Source of the DNA: CAKZLS01 sp963771545
Lineage (GTDB): Bacteria; Pseudomonadota; Alphaproteobacteria; Rhodospirillales; Defluviicoccaceae
Length of the DNA stretch: 64,000 bases
NCBI GenBank assembly: GCA_963771545.1
Contig: CAVYTX010000003.1
Span: forward strand, 310,001 to 374,000
Direction of reading: 5' to 3'
Positions 20,258-29,652 of this stretch are shown one piece after another. The notes beneath the pieces are model-generated. The model was not told the DNA's origin. It did no database searches and worked only from the letters and a program-made list of their open reading frames with translations. Each line of letters opens with the position of its first letter. Position 1 is the first letter of the stretch. The translations under genes were made by a program, and so were the position numbers.

Positions 20258-23188
20258 ATGGGTAGCAATTCCGACAACCTGTTGGGCTCACTGTTAAATC
20301 GATGATCAGTTCATCATCGGCACCAACGGCAACGACAGCCTGACCGGGGGCGATGGCGACGACACCATCATCGGCGGGGACGGCGACGATACCATCGATG
20401 GAGGCGGCGGCAATGACGAGCTGTCGGGAAACCGCGACGACGACTCCATCTTCGGCGGCGACGGCAACGACACCATCCTGGCCAGCGGCGGCGACGACAT
20501 CGCCAGTGGCGGCGAAGGCAAGGACCGTCTGGACGGCGGCGCCGGCAACGACACCGTCGACTACAGTGGCTCCCTGTCGGCCGTGGAGATCGACCTCGCA
20601 AACGAGCGCGCAACGTTCCCCGGCATCCCGATGTCCGAGTTCATCTTCGGTTTCGAGAACGCGATCGGCGGCGACGGCGACGACACCCTGATCGGCACCG
20701 CCGAAGCCAACCTTCTGGAAGGGGGCTCGGGCGATGATTCTTTGGCCGGCGGCGACGGCGACGACACCCTGGTCGGCGACCCCGGTAACGACATCCTGGA
20801 CGGCGGTCCGGGTGACGATACCGCCGACTACAGCGGCACCGACACCGGCGCGGTGATCGATCTGCAAACGGGTATGGTGGTGTTGCCGGATGGGACAGCC
20901 GATCACTTGATCAGCATCGAAAACGTCATCGCCACCCAGGGTGACGACACCGTCTTCGGCACGGAAACTGGAGAGTTCATCGACGGCCAAGGCGGCAATG
21001 ACGTGCTCGTGGGCAACGGCGGCGACGACACCGTGATGGGCGGAGAGGGCGACGACAGTATCGTCGCCGGGATCGTCGATGGCGACGAAGGCTTCGACGG
21101 CAACGATCTCTACGTCGGCGGCGACGGTAACGACACCATCAGCTTCGAAAGCACCGTCGATGGCGTGAACGTCGATCTCGGCAATGAAAGCGCCACCGGC
21201 CCCGAGACCGGCGACGACATCGTCATCGATATCGAGAACGTGTTCGGCGGCTCCGGCGAAGACACCATCACCGGCGATTCGCGGGACAACATTCTGTGCG
21301 GCAACGACGGCAACGATCTCATCGACGGCGCGGACGGCGACGACACGCTGATCGGCGGCGGCGGCGGCGACACCATCGACGGTGGCGCCGGTAACGATCT
21401 GATCTACGGCGACAGCGCCGCCGGTATCGGCAACGTCGGCCTGACCATACGCTTTGCCGGCGAGTCGGCCGCCTTCAAGAGTACCTACGGCTGGTACGAG
21501 AGCAACACCCTCCAAGCGCGGGTGATCGTGGCCAATGCCGATGTGCAAACCAATCCGGCGCTCGCCTATTTCGTGACCGAGCTTCCCCTCACCGCGAGCG
21601 AGTTCGACAATCTCGGGTTCTTTCTCATTCCCGACGGTTATGCCCTGAATGAACCGGAGCTGGCTGGTGGCGACCCCAGCGCCCTGAACCTGGAGGTGTT
21701 CCACGACGGCGGCATCTGGAAAATTCGCGACGCCGATAGCGGTTATGTCTTCTCGGGCGCTGGTAACGCCGCCTACTTCACCGATCCCGCCAAGAACCCC
21801 GGCGGTTTGGATCACACGGTCATCGCCGGCGGATTGACCACCACCGGCCAGGAGCTTCAGGCCTGGGAAGACCTGCCCAACCTGGGCGACCACGACTTCA
21901 ACGACACCATCTTTCACCTGACCCTTTCGTGCGGCCTTGGTCTGGCCGGCAGCGACCTGCTCATGGGCGGCGCGGGCGACGACACCATCTTCGGCAATGA
22001 AGAGCAAGACACCCTGGAGGGCGGCGACGGCAACGATGTCTTGAACGGTAACAACGGCGACGACGTTCTCGATGGCGGTGACGGCGACGACACTCTCAAA
22101 GGCGCCGGCGGCGGCGACACCCTCAACGGCGGCGCGGGGGAAGACGTGCTTCGAGGTGGCGGCGGCAACGACACGCTCAATGGCGGCGACGGAGGAAGAC
22201 ACCCTCCGGGGCCATGCCGGTAACGACAGCCTCGACGGAGGGGCGGGCGGAGACGTGCTGCGCGGAGGCGGCGGAAACGACACTCTCGCCGGCGGCGACG
22301 GCCCCGACACCGTTCACGGCGGCTCCGGCGACGACCTGATCCTCGGCAGTGGCAGCATCGACGACGATCAGTACAAGGGGGCCGGCGGCAACGACACCAT
22401 CAACTATGAGGACGAAACCGAGGACGTGCTGGTGGATCTGGGCGTCGGCGTCGCGTCCGGCGCCGGCATCGGTGACGACGCCCTCCACGGCATCGAAAAC
22501 GCCGTCGGCGGGTCCGGCGACGATACCCTGATCGGTTCGGCCGCCGACAACCAGCTTTTCGGCAACGACGGTGACGATCTGTTGGGCGGAACCGGCGGCG
22601 ACGATACCCTGGACGGCGGCGGCGGCAACGATACCGTCAGTTACGAAACCACCACGGGCGGGGTCATCGTGGATCTGGGCGCCGGCACGGCCAACGGTCC
22701 CGAAATCGACACGGATACCCTGGGAGACATCGAGAATGCCTTCGGTGGCGCCGGCGGCGATGGTCTCACGGGCTCCGGCGCGGACAACCAGCTCATCGGC
22801 AACGCCGGCGACGACACCATTGACGGCGGCGACGGCAACGACACCCTTGAGGGCGGAGAGCGGCGACGACCTGATCTTGTCCGGCGACGGCAACGATTTG
22901 CTGACCGGCGGAGAGGGGTCCGACACCTTCTTTTTCGATCTCTGGAGCGGCGCCGACACCATCAGCGACTTCGCACCGGCGAGTTGCGGCTGTTCGGGAT
23001 CGCCAGCACCGCCGTCCGACATGATCGACGTCTCGCAATTCGGCTTTTCGAACCTGTTCGAAGTCGGGCTTCTGACCGAGGGCGCGTCCGATGGAACCTG
23101 GATAAGGCTGAGCGAGGCCGGTGGCGGCGACGTGTTCCTCGAGGACGTGCTTATCTTCGATCTCACAAGCAACGACTTCATCCTCTGA
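20258..23188 (+). pseudogene. RTX calcium-binding exoprotein 1 with DUF4114-like domain (three frameshifts)
   Basis: About 975 residues after repair. Most of the protein is glycine/aspartate nonapeptide repeats (GGDGDDTLxG type) that fold into Ca2+-loaded beta rolls outside the cell after type I secretion. A non-repeat insert at about 21430-21930 ends AWEDLPNLGDHDFNDTIF, the hallmark of DUF4114 domains. Start ATG 20258 has CGAGGAA upstream. The frame then breaks at about 20285-20300, 22191-22198 (GGAGGAAGAC, one G too many) and 22855-22861 (GGAGAGCGGC, one G too many), each a net +1. The C-terminal 70 residues end in DLTSNDFIL, a plausible uncleaved secretion signal. The broken state makes function doubtful unless the shifts are sequencing errors. 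A terminator follows. Confidence 0.85.
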
Positions 23189-23225
23189 TCGTTCCGTTCG
23201 CTCTCGTCTCGGCGCTAACTCGATC

Positions 23226-23256
23226 ACCCCCGGGGGACATCTCCCGGGGGTTTTTC
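23226..23256 (+). terminator. Rho-independent terminator after RTX-1
   Basis: ACCCCCGGG pairs with CCCGGGGGT around a short GGACATCT-containing loop and is followed by TTTTTCC. It lies about 38 bases past the RTX-1 stop and separates it from ubiD. Confidence 0.85.
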
Positions 23257-23358
23257 CATGCGCGCCACACCCGTTTTCGTCAGCGCCCGGCTCGCCGTGC
23301 TTGTCGCGGGGCATGGCTCCTTGGTAGTGAACAGAATCCTCTTACGAAGGTTTGCGCC

Positions 23359-24882
23359 ATGACTTTCACTTCGCTGCGTGATTTTGTTCGGTCTCTGGAG
23401 GCAAGGGGGCAGCTCGTTCGCGTGACCGAGCCGGTGTCGCCGGTGCTGGAGATCACCGAAATCCAAACCCGTCTGCTCGCCGAGGCCGGGCCCGCGGTCC
23501 TGTTCGAGCACGTGGTCGGAAGCAACGGCGAGCGATACGAAATGCCGCTGCTCGCCAATCTGTTCGGCACCGTGGAGCGGGTTGCCTGGGGCTTGAACCG
23601 GGAGCCGCCGCAGTTGCGAGAGATCGGCGAAATGCTGGCCTTTCTGAAACAGCCGCAGCCTCCGGCGCGATTGCGCGATTCATTGGAAATGCTGCCGCTC
23701 ATCAAGCAAGCGCTGACCATGAAGCCGAAATCGGTGAGCGCGGGGCCGTGTCAGGAGGTCGTCTTGAAAGGCGACCGGATCGACCTGGCGCGCTTGCCGG
23801 TTCAAACATGCTGGCCGGGAGAGCCGGCGCCGCTCATTACATGGCCCTTGGTCGTCACCCGTGGGCCATCGGCCGAGGGGCCCGACGCCGATCGGCGGGA
23901 TGCCTTCAACCTCGGCATCTACCGGATGCAGGTGACCGGCCGGAACACCACATACATGCGCTGGCTCAAGCACCGCGGCGGCGCCCAGCATCATGCCCGC
24001 TGGAAACAAAGCCACTCGGAGCCGCTGCCGGCGGCGGCCGTGATCGGCGCCGATCCCGGAACCATTCTTGCCGCCGTGACTCCCGTCCCCGACACCCTGT
24101 CGGAGTACCAGTTCGCCGGTCTGCTGCGCGGCAAGAAAGTGGAGCTTGTGGACTGCAAGACCGTTCCGTTGAAGGTTCCGGCGCAGGCCGAGATCGTCAT
24201 CGAGGGTTCCGTGTCGCTGGAGGACTACGGCGACGAAGGCCCCTACGGCGATCATACAGGATACTACAACACGGTGGAGCCGTTCCCGGTGTTTACGGTC
24301 AGCGCGATCACCATGCGCCGCAATCCCATCTATCTATCCACCTTCACCGGCCGCCCCCCCGACGAGCCGTCGGTGTTGGGCGAGGCGTTGAACGAGGTCT
24401 TCATACCGCTGCTCATACAGCAGTTCCCGGAGATCGTGGACTTCTGGCTGCCGCCGGAGGGGTGCTCGTATCGCGTGGCGGTGGTTTCCATGAACAAGCA
24501 GTACCCCGGGCACGCCAAGCGAATCATGATGGGGGTCTGGTCGTTTCTCCGTCAGTTCATGTATACGAAGTTTGTCATCGTCGTGGATTCCGATATCGAT
24601 CCGCGAGACTGGAACGATGTCATTTGGGCGGTGTCGACCAACGTCGACGCGGCCCGGGACACCACGGTCATCGAACACACCCCCATCGACTACTTGGATT
24701 TCGCGTCACCCGAGTCGGGGCTCGGAAGCAAGATGGGAATCGACGCGACGGAAAAAATCCCGCCCGAGACCCACCGGCCCTGGGGACGCAAGATCCGCAT
24801 GACCGACGCCATCATCGATGACGTCACGCGCAAATGGGATCGTTATGGCCTTCCCGGAACAGGAAAGCCGATTTGGAAGTGA
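23359..24882 (+). CDS. ubiD: UbiD family decarboxylase (3-octaprenyl-4-hydroxybenzoate carboxy-lyase)
   Basis: A 507-residue UbiD-type enzyme that uses prenylated FMN to decarboxylate aromatic or alpha,beta-unsaturated acids; in ubiquinone synthesis the substrate is polyprenyl-4-hydroxybenzoate. Family landmarks are present: NLGIYRMQVTGRNTTYMRW for cofactor and metal binding, the catalytic acidic region EDYGDEGPYGDHTGYY, and FIVVDSDIDPRDWNDVIWA-like text near residue 415. Length and N-terminus match UbiD. ATG 23359 is the first start after the terminator; the frame upstream belongs to the RTX-1 gene. No ubiX flavin prenyltransferase is adjacent. Ubiquinone synthesis is the default assignment, with other aromatic decarboxylations possible. 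Confidence 0.9.
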   Translation: MTFTSLRDFVRSLEARGQLVRVTEPVSPVLEITEIQTRLLAEAGPAVLFEHVVGSNGERYEMPLLANLFGTVERVAWGLNREPPQLREIGEMLAFLKQPQPPARLRDSLEMLPLIKQALTMKPKSVSAGPCQEVVLKGDRIDLARLPVQTCWPGEPAPLITWPLVVTRGPSAEGPDADRRDAFNLGIYRMQVTGRNTTYMRWLKHRGGAQHHARWKQSHSEPLPAAAVIGADPGTILAAVTPVPDTLSEYQFAGLLRGKKVELVDCKTVPLKVPAQAEIVIEGSVSLEDYGDEGPYGDHTGYYNTVEPFPVFTVSAITMRRNPIYLSTFTGRPPDEPSVLGEALNEVFIPLLIQQFPEIVDFWLPPEGCSYRVAVVSMNKQYPGHAKRIMMGVWSFLRQFMYTKFVIVVDSDIDPRDWNDVIWAVSTNVDAARDTTVIEHTPIDYLDFASPESGLGSKMGIDATEKIPPETHRPWGRKIRMTDAIIDDVTRKWDRYGLPGTGKPIWK

Positions 24883-24964
24883 TACCAGCGCTGGCGTGAC
24901 GGTCTTTTCATCCCTACAGTGCCCTGTTAGGAACCATAAAAAAACTCGCCAGGGATAGGGTTCA

Positions 24965-25717
24965 ATGGATTTGTGGCAAAACGCCGCCGTCGTCACCGGC
25001 GCGGCGTCGGGGTTAGGCGCGGAAACGGCGCGGTTTGTCGCGGAGGCCGGAGCCAAGGTCACGGTCATCGACATCGACGCGATTCGCCTCGCGGGCATTG
25101 CCAAGGAAATCGATGCGCTGGCCATTCCTTGCGACATGGCGAATTCCGATGCCGCGGAAGCAGCCTTCAAGCAGGCCAGAGAGACGAACGGAGCCGCCCG
25201 GGTCCTTGTCCATTGCGTCGGTCGCGGGCACTCTCAAAAAATCCTAAGCAACGACACGCCAATGACGCTCGAGAGTTTTCGCCAGTTGGTGGAGGTCAAT
25301 CTCATCTCCACCTTCAATATGATGCGACTGGCGGCCGCGGACATGGCGCGGTTGGACAAGCTCGCCCAGGGCGAGCGCGGCGTCATTATTTCCACCGCCT
25401 CGGTGGCCGCCTACGAGGGCCAAAGTGGCGAGGCCGCCTATTCGGCGTCGAAAGGCGGTGTCGTCAGCATGATTCTTCCGGCCGCCCGGGAGCTGGGTCC
25501 GCTGGGCATTCGCGTCGTCGGCATCGCCCCCGGCCTGTTCGGAACACCCACATTGTTCGCGATGGAGCGGAACCTCAATTCGCGGCTCGCCCGCTCCATC
25601 CCCTTCCCGCATCGATTTGGCGATCCGTCCGAGTTCGCCATGCTGGTGAAACACGTGATCAAGAACGTGATGATCAACGGGACCGTGCTTCGCCTCGATG
25701 GAGGATTCCATCAGTGA
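24965..25717 (+). CDS. Short-chain dehydrogenase/reductase (SDR)
   Basis: A classical SDR of 250 residues. The cofactor loop is TGAASGLGAE near residues 11-20, the acidic end of strand 2 is VIDID (favouring NAD over NADP), and the active site is the serine in ISTASVAAYEG with YSASK (Tyr-x-x-x-Lys) about 13 residues on. The ending VLRLDGGFHQ is typical. The sequence recalls type II 3-hydroxyacyl-CoA dehydrogenases, but substrate cannot be fixed. Start ATG 24965 has AGGG about 9 bases upstream. The next gene, ppsR, starts 38 bases after the stop, so the two may be co-transcribed with ubiD 82 bases before. Confidence 0.85.
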   Translation: MDLWQNAAVVTGAASGLGAETARFVAEAGAKVTVIDIDAIRLAGIAKEIDALAIPCDMANSDAAEAAFKQARETNGAARVLVHCVGRGHSQKILSNDTPMTLESFRQLVEVNLISTFNMMRLAAADMARLDKLAQGERGVIISTASVAAYEGQSGEAAYSASKGGVVSMILPAARELGPLGIRVVGIAPGLFGTPTLFAMERNLNSRLARSIPFPHRFGDPSEFAMLVKHVIKNVMINGTVLRLDGGFHQ

Positions 25718-25754
25718 CGGCAAACCGCTGACGTCGCCCGCAACGGCGCCCACC

Positions 25755-26576
25755 ATGAGTAAAACCATTTTCCTGCATCTTGTCTCTCACGCATCCGGCG
25801 AGTTGATCGAAATGCTGGCCCGGAACGCCGTGGCGCAATTGGACGGCGTCAAGGTGGAGCGCCGGCTGTGGAAGGCGGTGCGTCATCTCGGACAGGTTCC
25901 GGACATCCTCGCGGCCATCGCCGAAACGCGCGGCTTCGTGCTCCACAGCGTCGCCGCGACGGATATTCGCGAGGGAATTGAGGCGGGCTGCCAGCGGCTT
26001 TCCGTACCCTGCCTGTTCGCCCTGGAGCCTCTTGTCGGCCTGTTGTCCGATCGGTTCGACGTCCCGGTGCGCTTTCGTACCAGCACCCGCGATACCCTCG
26101 ACGAAGATTACTATCAGCGGGTCGAGGCGATGAAATACACGCTCAGTCATGACGATGGGCAGGGCGCCAACGACCTCGATAATGCCGACGTGGTTCTCGT
26201 CGGCGTCTCGCGGGCGACGAAAACGCCCACCTGCATGTATCTGGCCTCTCGAGGCGTCAAGGCGGCGAATGTGCCCTTGGTTCCCGGGGTGCCGCTGCCG
26301 AGCGGCTTGTCGGCGGCCGACCGGCCTTTTGTCGTCGGCTTGACCATCAACCCCGCCCGGCTCGCCGCCGTGCGAAGCGCCCGCCTGAAGGCGTTGCATC
26401 AAAAGGACGGCACGGACTACGACGACCTCGATAGCCTGCGAAACGAGGTCCGCGACGCGCGGCGGCTTTTTCTTCGTCATGGATGGCCGGTCATCGACGT
26501 CACGGACCGGTCCATCGAGCAGGTGACCAACATGATCATCGAGATGCTGAGAAAACGGGCCGTTGAAACCCGTTGA
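25755..26576 (+). CDS. ppsR: PEP synthase / pyruvate phosphate dikinase regulatory kinase-phosphotransferase
   Basis: A 273-residue DUF299 protein: a bifunctional ADP-dependent kinase and phosphate-dependent pyrophosphorylase. It switches PEP synthase or pyruvate,phosphate dikinase off and on by threonine phosphorylation. The N-terminus FLHLVSHASGELIEMLARNAVAQ and the P-loop-like GVSRATKTPTCMYLA with ANVPLVPGVPLP are diagnostic. The frame opens earlier at 25698, but ATG 25755 begins the conserved MSKTIFLHL. In many alphaproteobacteria ppsR lies near replication or division genes; here it follows an SDR and converges on a cyanophycin-synthetase-like gene. Its target enzyme is not in the window. 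Confidence 0.92.
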   Translation: MSKTIFLHLVSHASGELIEMLARNAVAQLDGVKVERRLWKAVRHLGQVPDILAAIAETRGFVLHSVAATDIREGIEAGCQRLSVPCLFALEPLVGLLSDRFDVPVRFRTSTRDTLDEDYYQRVEAMKYTLSHDDGQGANDLDNADVVLVGVSRATKTPTCMYLASRGVKAANVPLVPGVPLPSGLSAADRPFVVGLTINPARLAAVRSARLKALHQKDGTDYDDLDSLRNEVRDARRLFLRHGWPVIDVTDRSIEQVTNMIIEMLRKRAVETR

Positions 26577-26636
26577 ACCGGCGTCCGCCAGAACGCTAAC
26601 GGAAGGTTACTCGGTTTTGACCGGTATCAGTCTTTC

Positions 26637-28820
26637 TTAAGTATGCAATTCCATGCATCGGGCCATCGCTAATTCGATTTCCGGGCCCGAGAGCCCGAGG
26701 CCAAACGCAAGCGCCACGGCCAGCATTTGGGCCTGGAGTTGGCTGGATTTTGTATGACCCGGCGCGGTCCCAATCGACGAGACCGGAACCGATGCAAGCG
26801 TCTCGCTTGCGCGGTACAACTGAATGATTCCATTGCCGTCCCGCCTTGTTGGCGCAACGACAATCCCTCCCGCCTTTAGATGCCGCTCGATCGAGCCATC
26901 GTTGACGCGCTGCGTCAGCAGAACGATCCGTCGCGGTTCGAGAGCCCCTAGTGCGTCAATCGCGAGCTTGTTCGCGGCGTTAACGACCACAATGCCAGTT
27001 GTGCCGCCTACCAAGACCTCGATTCCGCGCTGAAATGTTTCGGCATCGCCGCCGGCGGCGGGCCTCATGATTGCCGCCACCGTACACGTATCGAAGCCGA
27101 GACCCTGCTGCACGATGCAACTCGGGGACGTCGTGCTGACGATCATCTCGACGCGCGGGTCCCGGAGAAGGAATCTTGCCGCGTCGTGCTGGCGCCGTGA
27201 GGCGGCTTCCACGGCTTGACCATTTACCAACGAGCCTTTTCGATTGTTGAGGCCGACGGTTTTACCCGATGCTCGCAATAGGGCATCGAGGTCAAGCGCA
27301 ACGGGCACGGTACCGCGATCGCCGGCGATCACGGCGATGGGAATCCGGCCGCCGGCGCCGGATGGGAAGGCCAGATCGAGGACCGCGCCGGCGACGTCCC
27401 TTGGCTTGCCATATCGTGGCAGAGTGTGCATGCAGAGCCCCGGCCGCGAGTTGACCTCGATAATGACTCCCCCCACTTCCGCAAGCGGTTTCGAGATGTC
27501 GGTGGTCACGATATCGACGCCGGCAACGTCGAGTCCGATGGCCGCGGTCGCGCGGACGGCGAGTGCCTGATTGTCCGGATGAACGATGTCCGTGACATCG
27601 CCATGCGCCGCTCCAAGCGCAACATTCGCCGCGGTGTGCAATGGGAATTCCTCGCCGTCGCCGAGGACATCATCGAGCGCGCGCCCGGAAAGGCCGAGCG
27701 ACGCTCGCAGCTCATCGTTGATTTCAATCCTGTACAGCCGGACACCGTTGCGGAGCGGATCGCTGTTGAGTTCGTCGATAAGTTCGGCGATCGTTCTGTG
27801 ACCGTCCCCGATTACCGACGGTGGCGTGAACTGCAACGCCGCGATGAAACGCCCGCCGACCACCAATAGCCTGTGCGCCTGTCCCTGGACGAAAGTTTCG
27901 ACAATTGCGCTAGGACCAAGCCGCTGCGCTCGCTTGAACGCGGACGGGACATCGTCCGGATTCCGTATTCCAACGGTCACGCCGGTCGCTTGATTGCCTT
28001 TCGATGGTTTGACGACAACGGGGTAGCCCAGCCTCTCGGCGGCGGCCAGGGCTTCCGCGACTGTCGTCGTCCTGACTTGAGCCGGCACCGGCAATCCGAT
28101 TTCCCTAAAGCGACGGTTCGTCTTCAATTTGTTGGTGGCAAGATGACTGGCGGTGAATGACGTGTTGCCCGTGATCGAGGAAAAGGTCAGGTGCTGCGCG
28201 GCGCCATGTCCCAGTTGCAGGTAGGGGCCGCCCGCATGCTCGTAGGGAAGCCCGCGTTTCTTCGCGGCGAGCGCTAGGACAGCGGTTGTCGTCGACCAAG
28301 TTCGCCGTGCCGCGCGCTCTCGAAGCGCTTCAAGCGCCGGCGCGAAAGCCTTCTCTGTATGGGTGTCGGGCGTACACAATCTATCGGGCAGCAGTTCGAC
28401 GAACCCGGCGAGGCCGACGCGGGCCGCGCCAAGAGAAGTTTTGGGAAACTCGGATTCCCAGACGAAGTCCGCGTATCGTTGTGAGTCGTGCCTGACGATG
28501 TTGGCGAAGCCGGGCGGGTCGAGCCTGTGCATTTCGAACGCCAACGACATATCGACGGCGAGGATGGCTTGGAACAGCGCTTCCTCGAAAGGCACTCCGG
28601 TCGCGCCGCCAAGGCGCGCGACAAAGTCGTCTGTCATATGGCCTCTTGAGGTTATCGTCTCGAGGCCGAGAAAGCGATCGAGGTACGCTTGGGAAAAATC
28701 GGGACCCGCCTCGCCGGAGGATAGACCCGCGAACATACCGAGGTCGACCTGTTGGAAAACCACGGTGGACGCATGGTAGACATTGCGGCCGCGCAGGATC
28801 TTGCTTTTGAGGAGCCGCAT
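26637..28820 (-). CDS. Cyanophycin synthetase-like ATP-grasp protein with degenerate Mur-ligase domain (copy 1)
   Basis: A 727-residue relative of cyanophycin synthetase. An N-terminal domain (about 1-200) precedes an ATP-grasp domain (about 200-460) with LKTNRRFREIGLPVPAQ, VVVKPSKGNQATGV, HRLLVVGGRF and the metal-binding EVNSRPGL. The Mur-ligase-like C-terminal part is shorter than in CphA. Where CphA has the P-loop GTNGKTT, this protein has AGDRGTVPVA, without the lysine, so that site cannot bind ATP in the normal way. Cyanobacterial CphA2, which polymerises preformed beta-Asp-Arg dipeptide, shows the same kind of loss, so a similar one-site polymerase or ligase is likely. Start ATG 28820 has GGAGGA at spacing 7; the frame to 28889 is ignored. 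A paralogue lies at 59574-61817. Confidence 0.82.
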   Translation of the reverse strand: MRLLKSKILRGRNVYHASTVVFQQVDLGMFAGLSSGEAGPDFSQAYLDRFLGLETITSRGHMTDDFVARLGGATGVPFEEALFQAILAVDMSLAFEMHRLDPPGFANIVRHDSQRYADFVWESEFPKTSLGAARVGLAGFVELLPDRLCTPDTHTEKAFAPALEALRERAARRTWSTTTAVLALAAKKRGLPYEHAGGPYLQLGHGAAQHLTFSSITGNTSFTASHLATNKLKTNRRFREIGLPVPAQVRTTTVAEALAAAERLGYPVVVKPSKGNQATGVTVGIRNPDDVPSAFKRAQRLGPSAIVETFVQGQAHRLLVVGGRFIAALQFTPPSVIGDGHRTIAELIDELNSDPLRNGVRLYRIEINDELRASLGLSGRALDDVLGDGEEFPLHTAANVALGAAHGDVTDIVHPDNQALAVRATAAIGLDVAGVDIVTTDISKPLAEVGGVIIEVNSRPGLCMHTLPRYGKPRDVAGAVLDLAFPSGAGGRIPIAVIAGDRGTVPVALDLDALLRASGKTVGLNNRKGSLVNGQAVEAASRRQHDAARFLLRDPRVEMIVSTTSPSCIVQQGLGFDTCTVAAIMRPAAGGDAETFQRGIEVLVGGTTGIVVVNAANKLAIDALGALEPRRIVLLTQRVNDGSIERHLKAGGIVVAPTRRDGNGIIQLYRASETLASVPVSSIGTAPGHTKSSQLQAQMLAVALAFGLGLSGPEIELAMARCMELHT

Positions 28821-29652
28821 TGGCCATCCTCCGTCGGCCCGAACGGACGGCGTCTCCCGAGGATCAAATCTTGCCGGCGTTAATGCCATTCACCTTGCCG
28901 CCTCTGCCAATCCGGACCGGTTGTCAGCGCAACCGGCGAAGGGGAAACATAGCCGACTTTATCGTCGGCCACCAAACGACGTGTGGACACCCCCCGTCGG
29001 CAGACAACCTCCACGTCGTCTTCGGAATGTCAATCCCCGTATCGTTACTTTTCTTTAACGAATTTGTGATCGACAGCCATCCGTGGCATGGGGGATGTCC
29101 TGGTCCTGTCGCATAATATGTGCAAGCGCTTGCTACCTGGCAATTCGAAAGCGGACGGAAGTGATTGCCGTTTTCCCGATAAGAATGCGATTTCGAAAAA
29201 TGGATTTCAATTCACTCTTGTAATGTTCTCGTATACCATTAGAACGTGGGAGGTGTCGAATCAGTGGGATATTTGGTGAGAACAGTTGTCAATGGGTTTG
29301 GGATGAGGAGATGATCGCGATGTCGGGAGGTAGTCACCTGTGCGTGACTGGTTCGAGCGGGCGCCCCGAAGACACGAGCATCACCCAACACCAAAGGCGG
29401 TCTACGCCGGGTCCCCGCGCTCGGCGCCAAAACCCATGAGGGTTCGTTGGAGGCTAACCGTTACAAACATTGAACGGCAAGGGGAATACAAATATAGCGA
29501 TCACAGGAGACGCTGCCTAACGGCGGCTTAGCATGGACGGCGCCGCGGAAACATCTCCGCGCCGGCCGTACCTGGGAGAAGCCTCGGTAACGAGGTCGAA
29601 GCGGCTTGTAAAAATTCGTAGAGAGATCTGAACATATTGAGGGAGCAGCACG
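28821..29652. other. 832-base non-coding region between the ATP-grasp gene and RTX-2
   Basis: No convincing gene is seen on either strand; short frames here lack coding character or ribosome-binding sites. AT content rises between about 29040 and 29330. The region should hold the promoter of the leftward ATP-grasp gene near 28830-28950 and that of RTX-2 near its right end, plus the palindrome at 29431-29444. Confidence 0.6.
29431..29444. promoter_or_regulatory. CCC-N4-GGG palindrome upstream of RTX-2
   Basis: AACCCATGAGGGTT is a 5-bp-arm inverted repeat with a 4-base spacer, 208 bases before the RTX-2 ATG. It matches the core found before RTX-1 and RTX-3. Confidence 0.45.

Noticed and set aside
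20256..22310. 684-residue open frame on the minus strand
   Set aside because: It is the antisense of RTX-1. GGCGGCGAC-rich repeats leave the opposite strand free of stops; the product is low-complexity Val/Ala text without family motifs.
20330..22340. CRISPR-like regular repeats
   Set aside because: The periodicity is 27 bases or multiples and codes RTX nonapeptides; there are no unique spacers between identical repeats.
22180..22870. Programmed ribosomal frameshifting in RTX-1
   Set aside because: No slippery heptamer or downstream structure is evident, and similar shifts occur in unrelated genes (photolyase, Bax inhibitor), so error or mutation is simpler.
28890..29640. Short frames in the gap before RTX-2 as hypothetical genes
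   Set aside because: They lack ribosome-binding sites and coding character, and several overlap one another in different frames.
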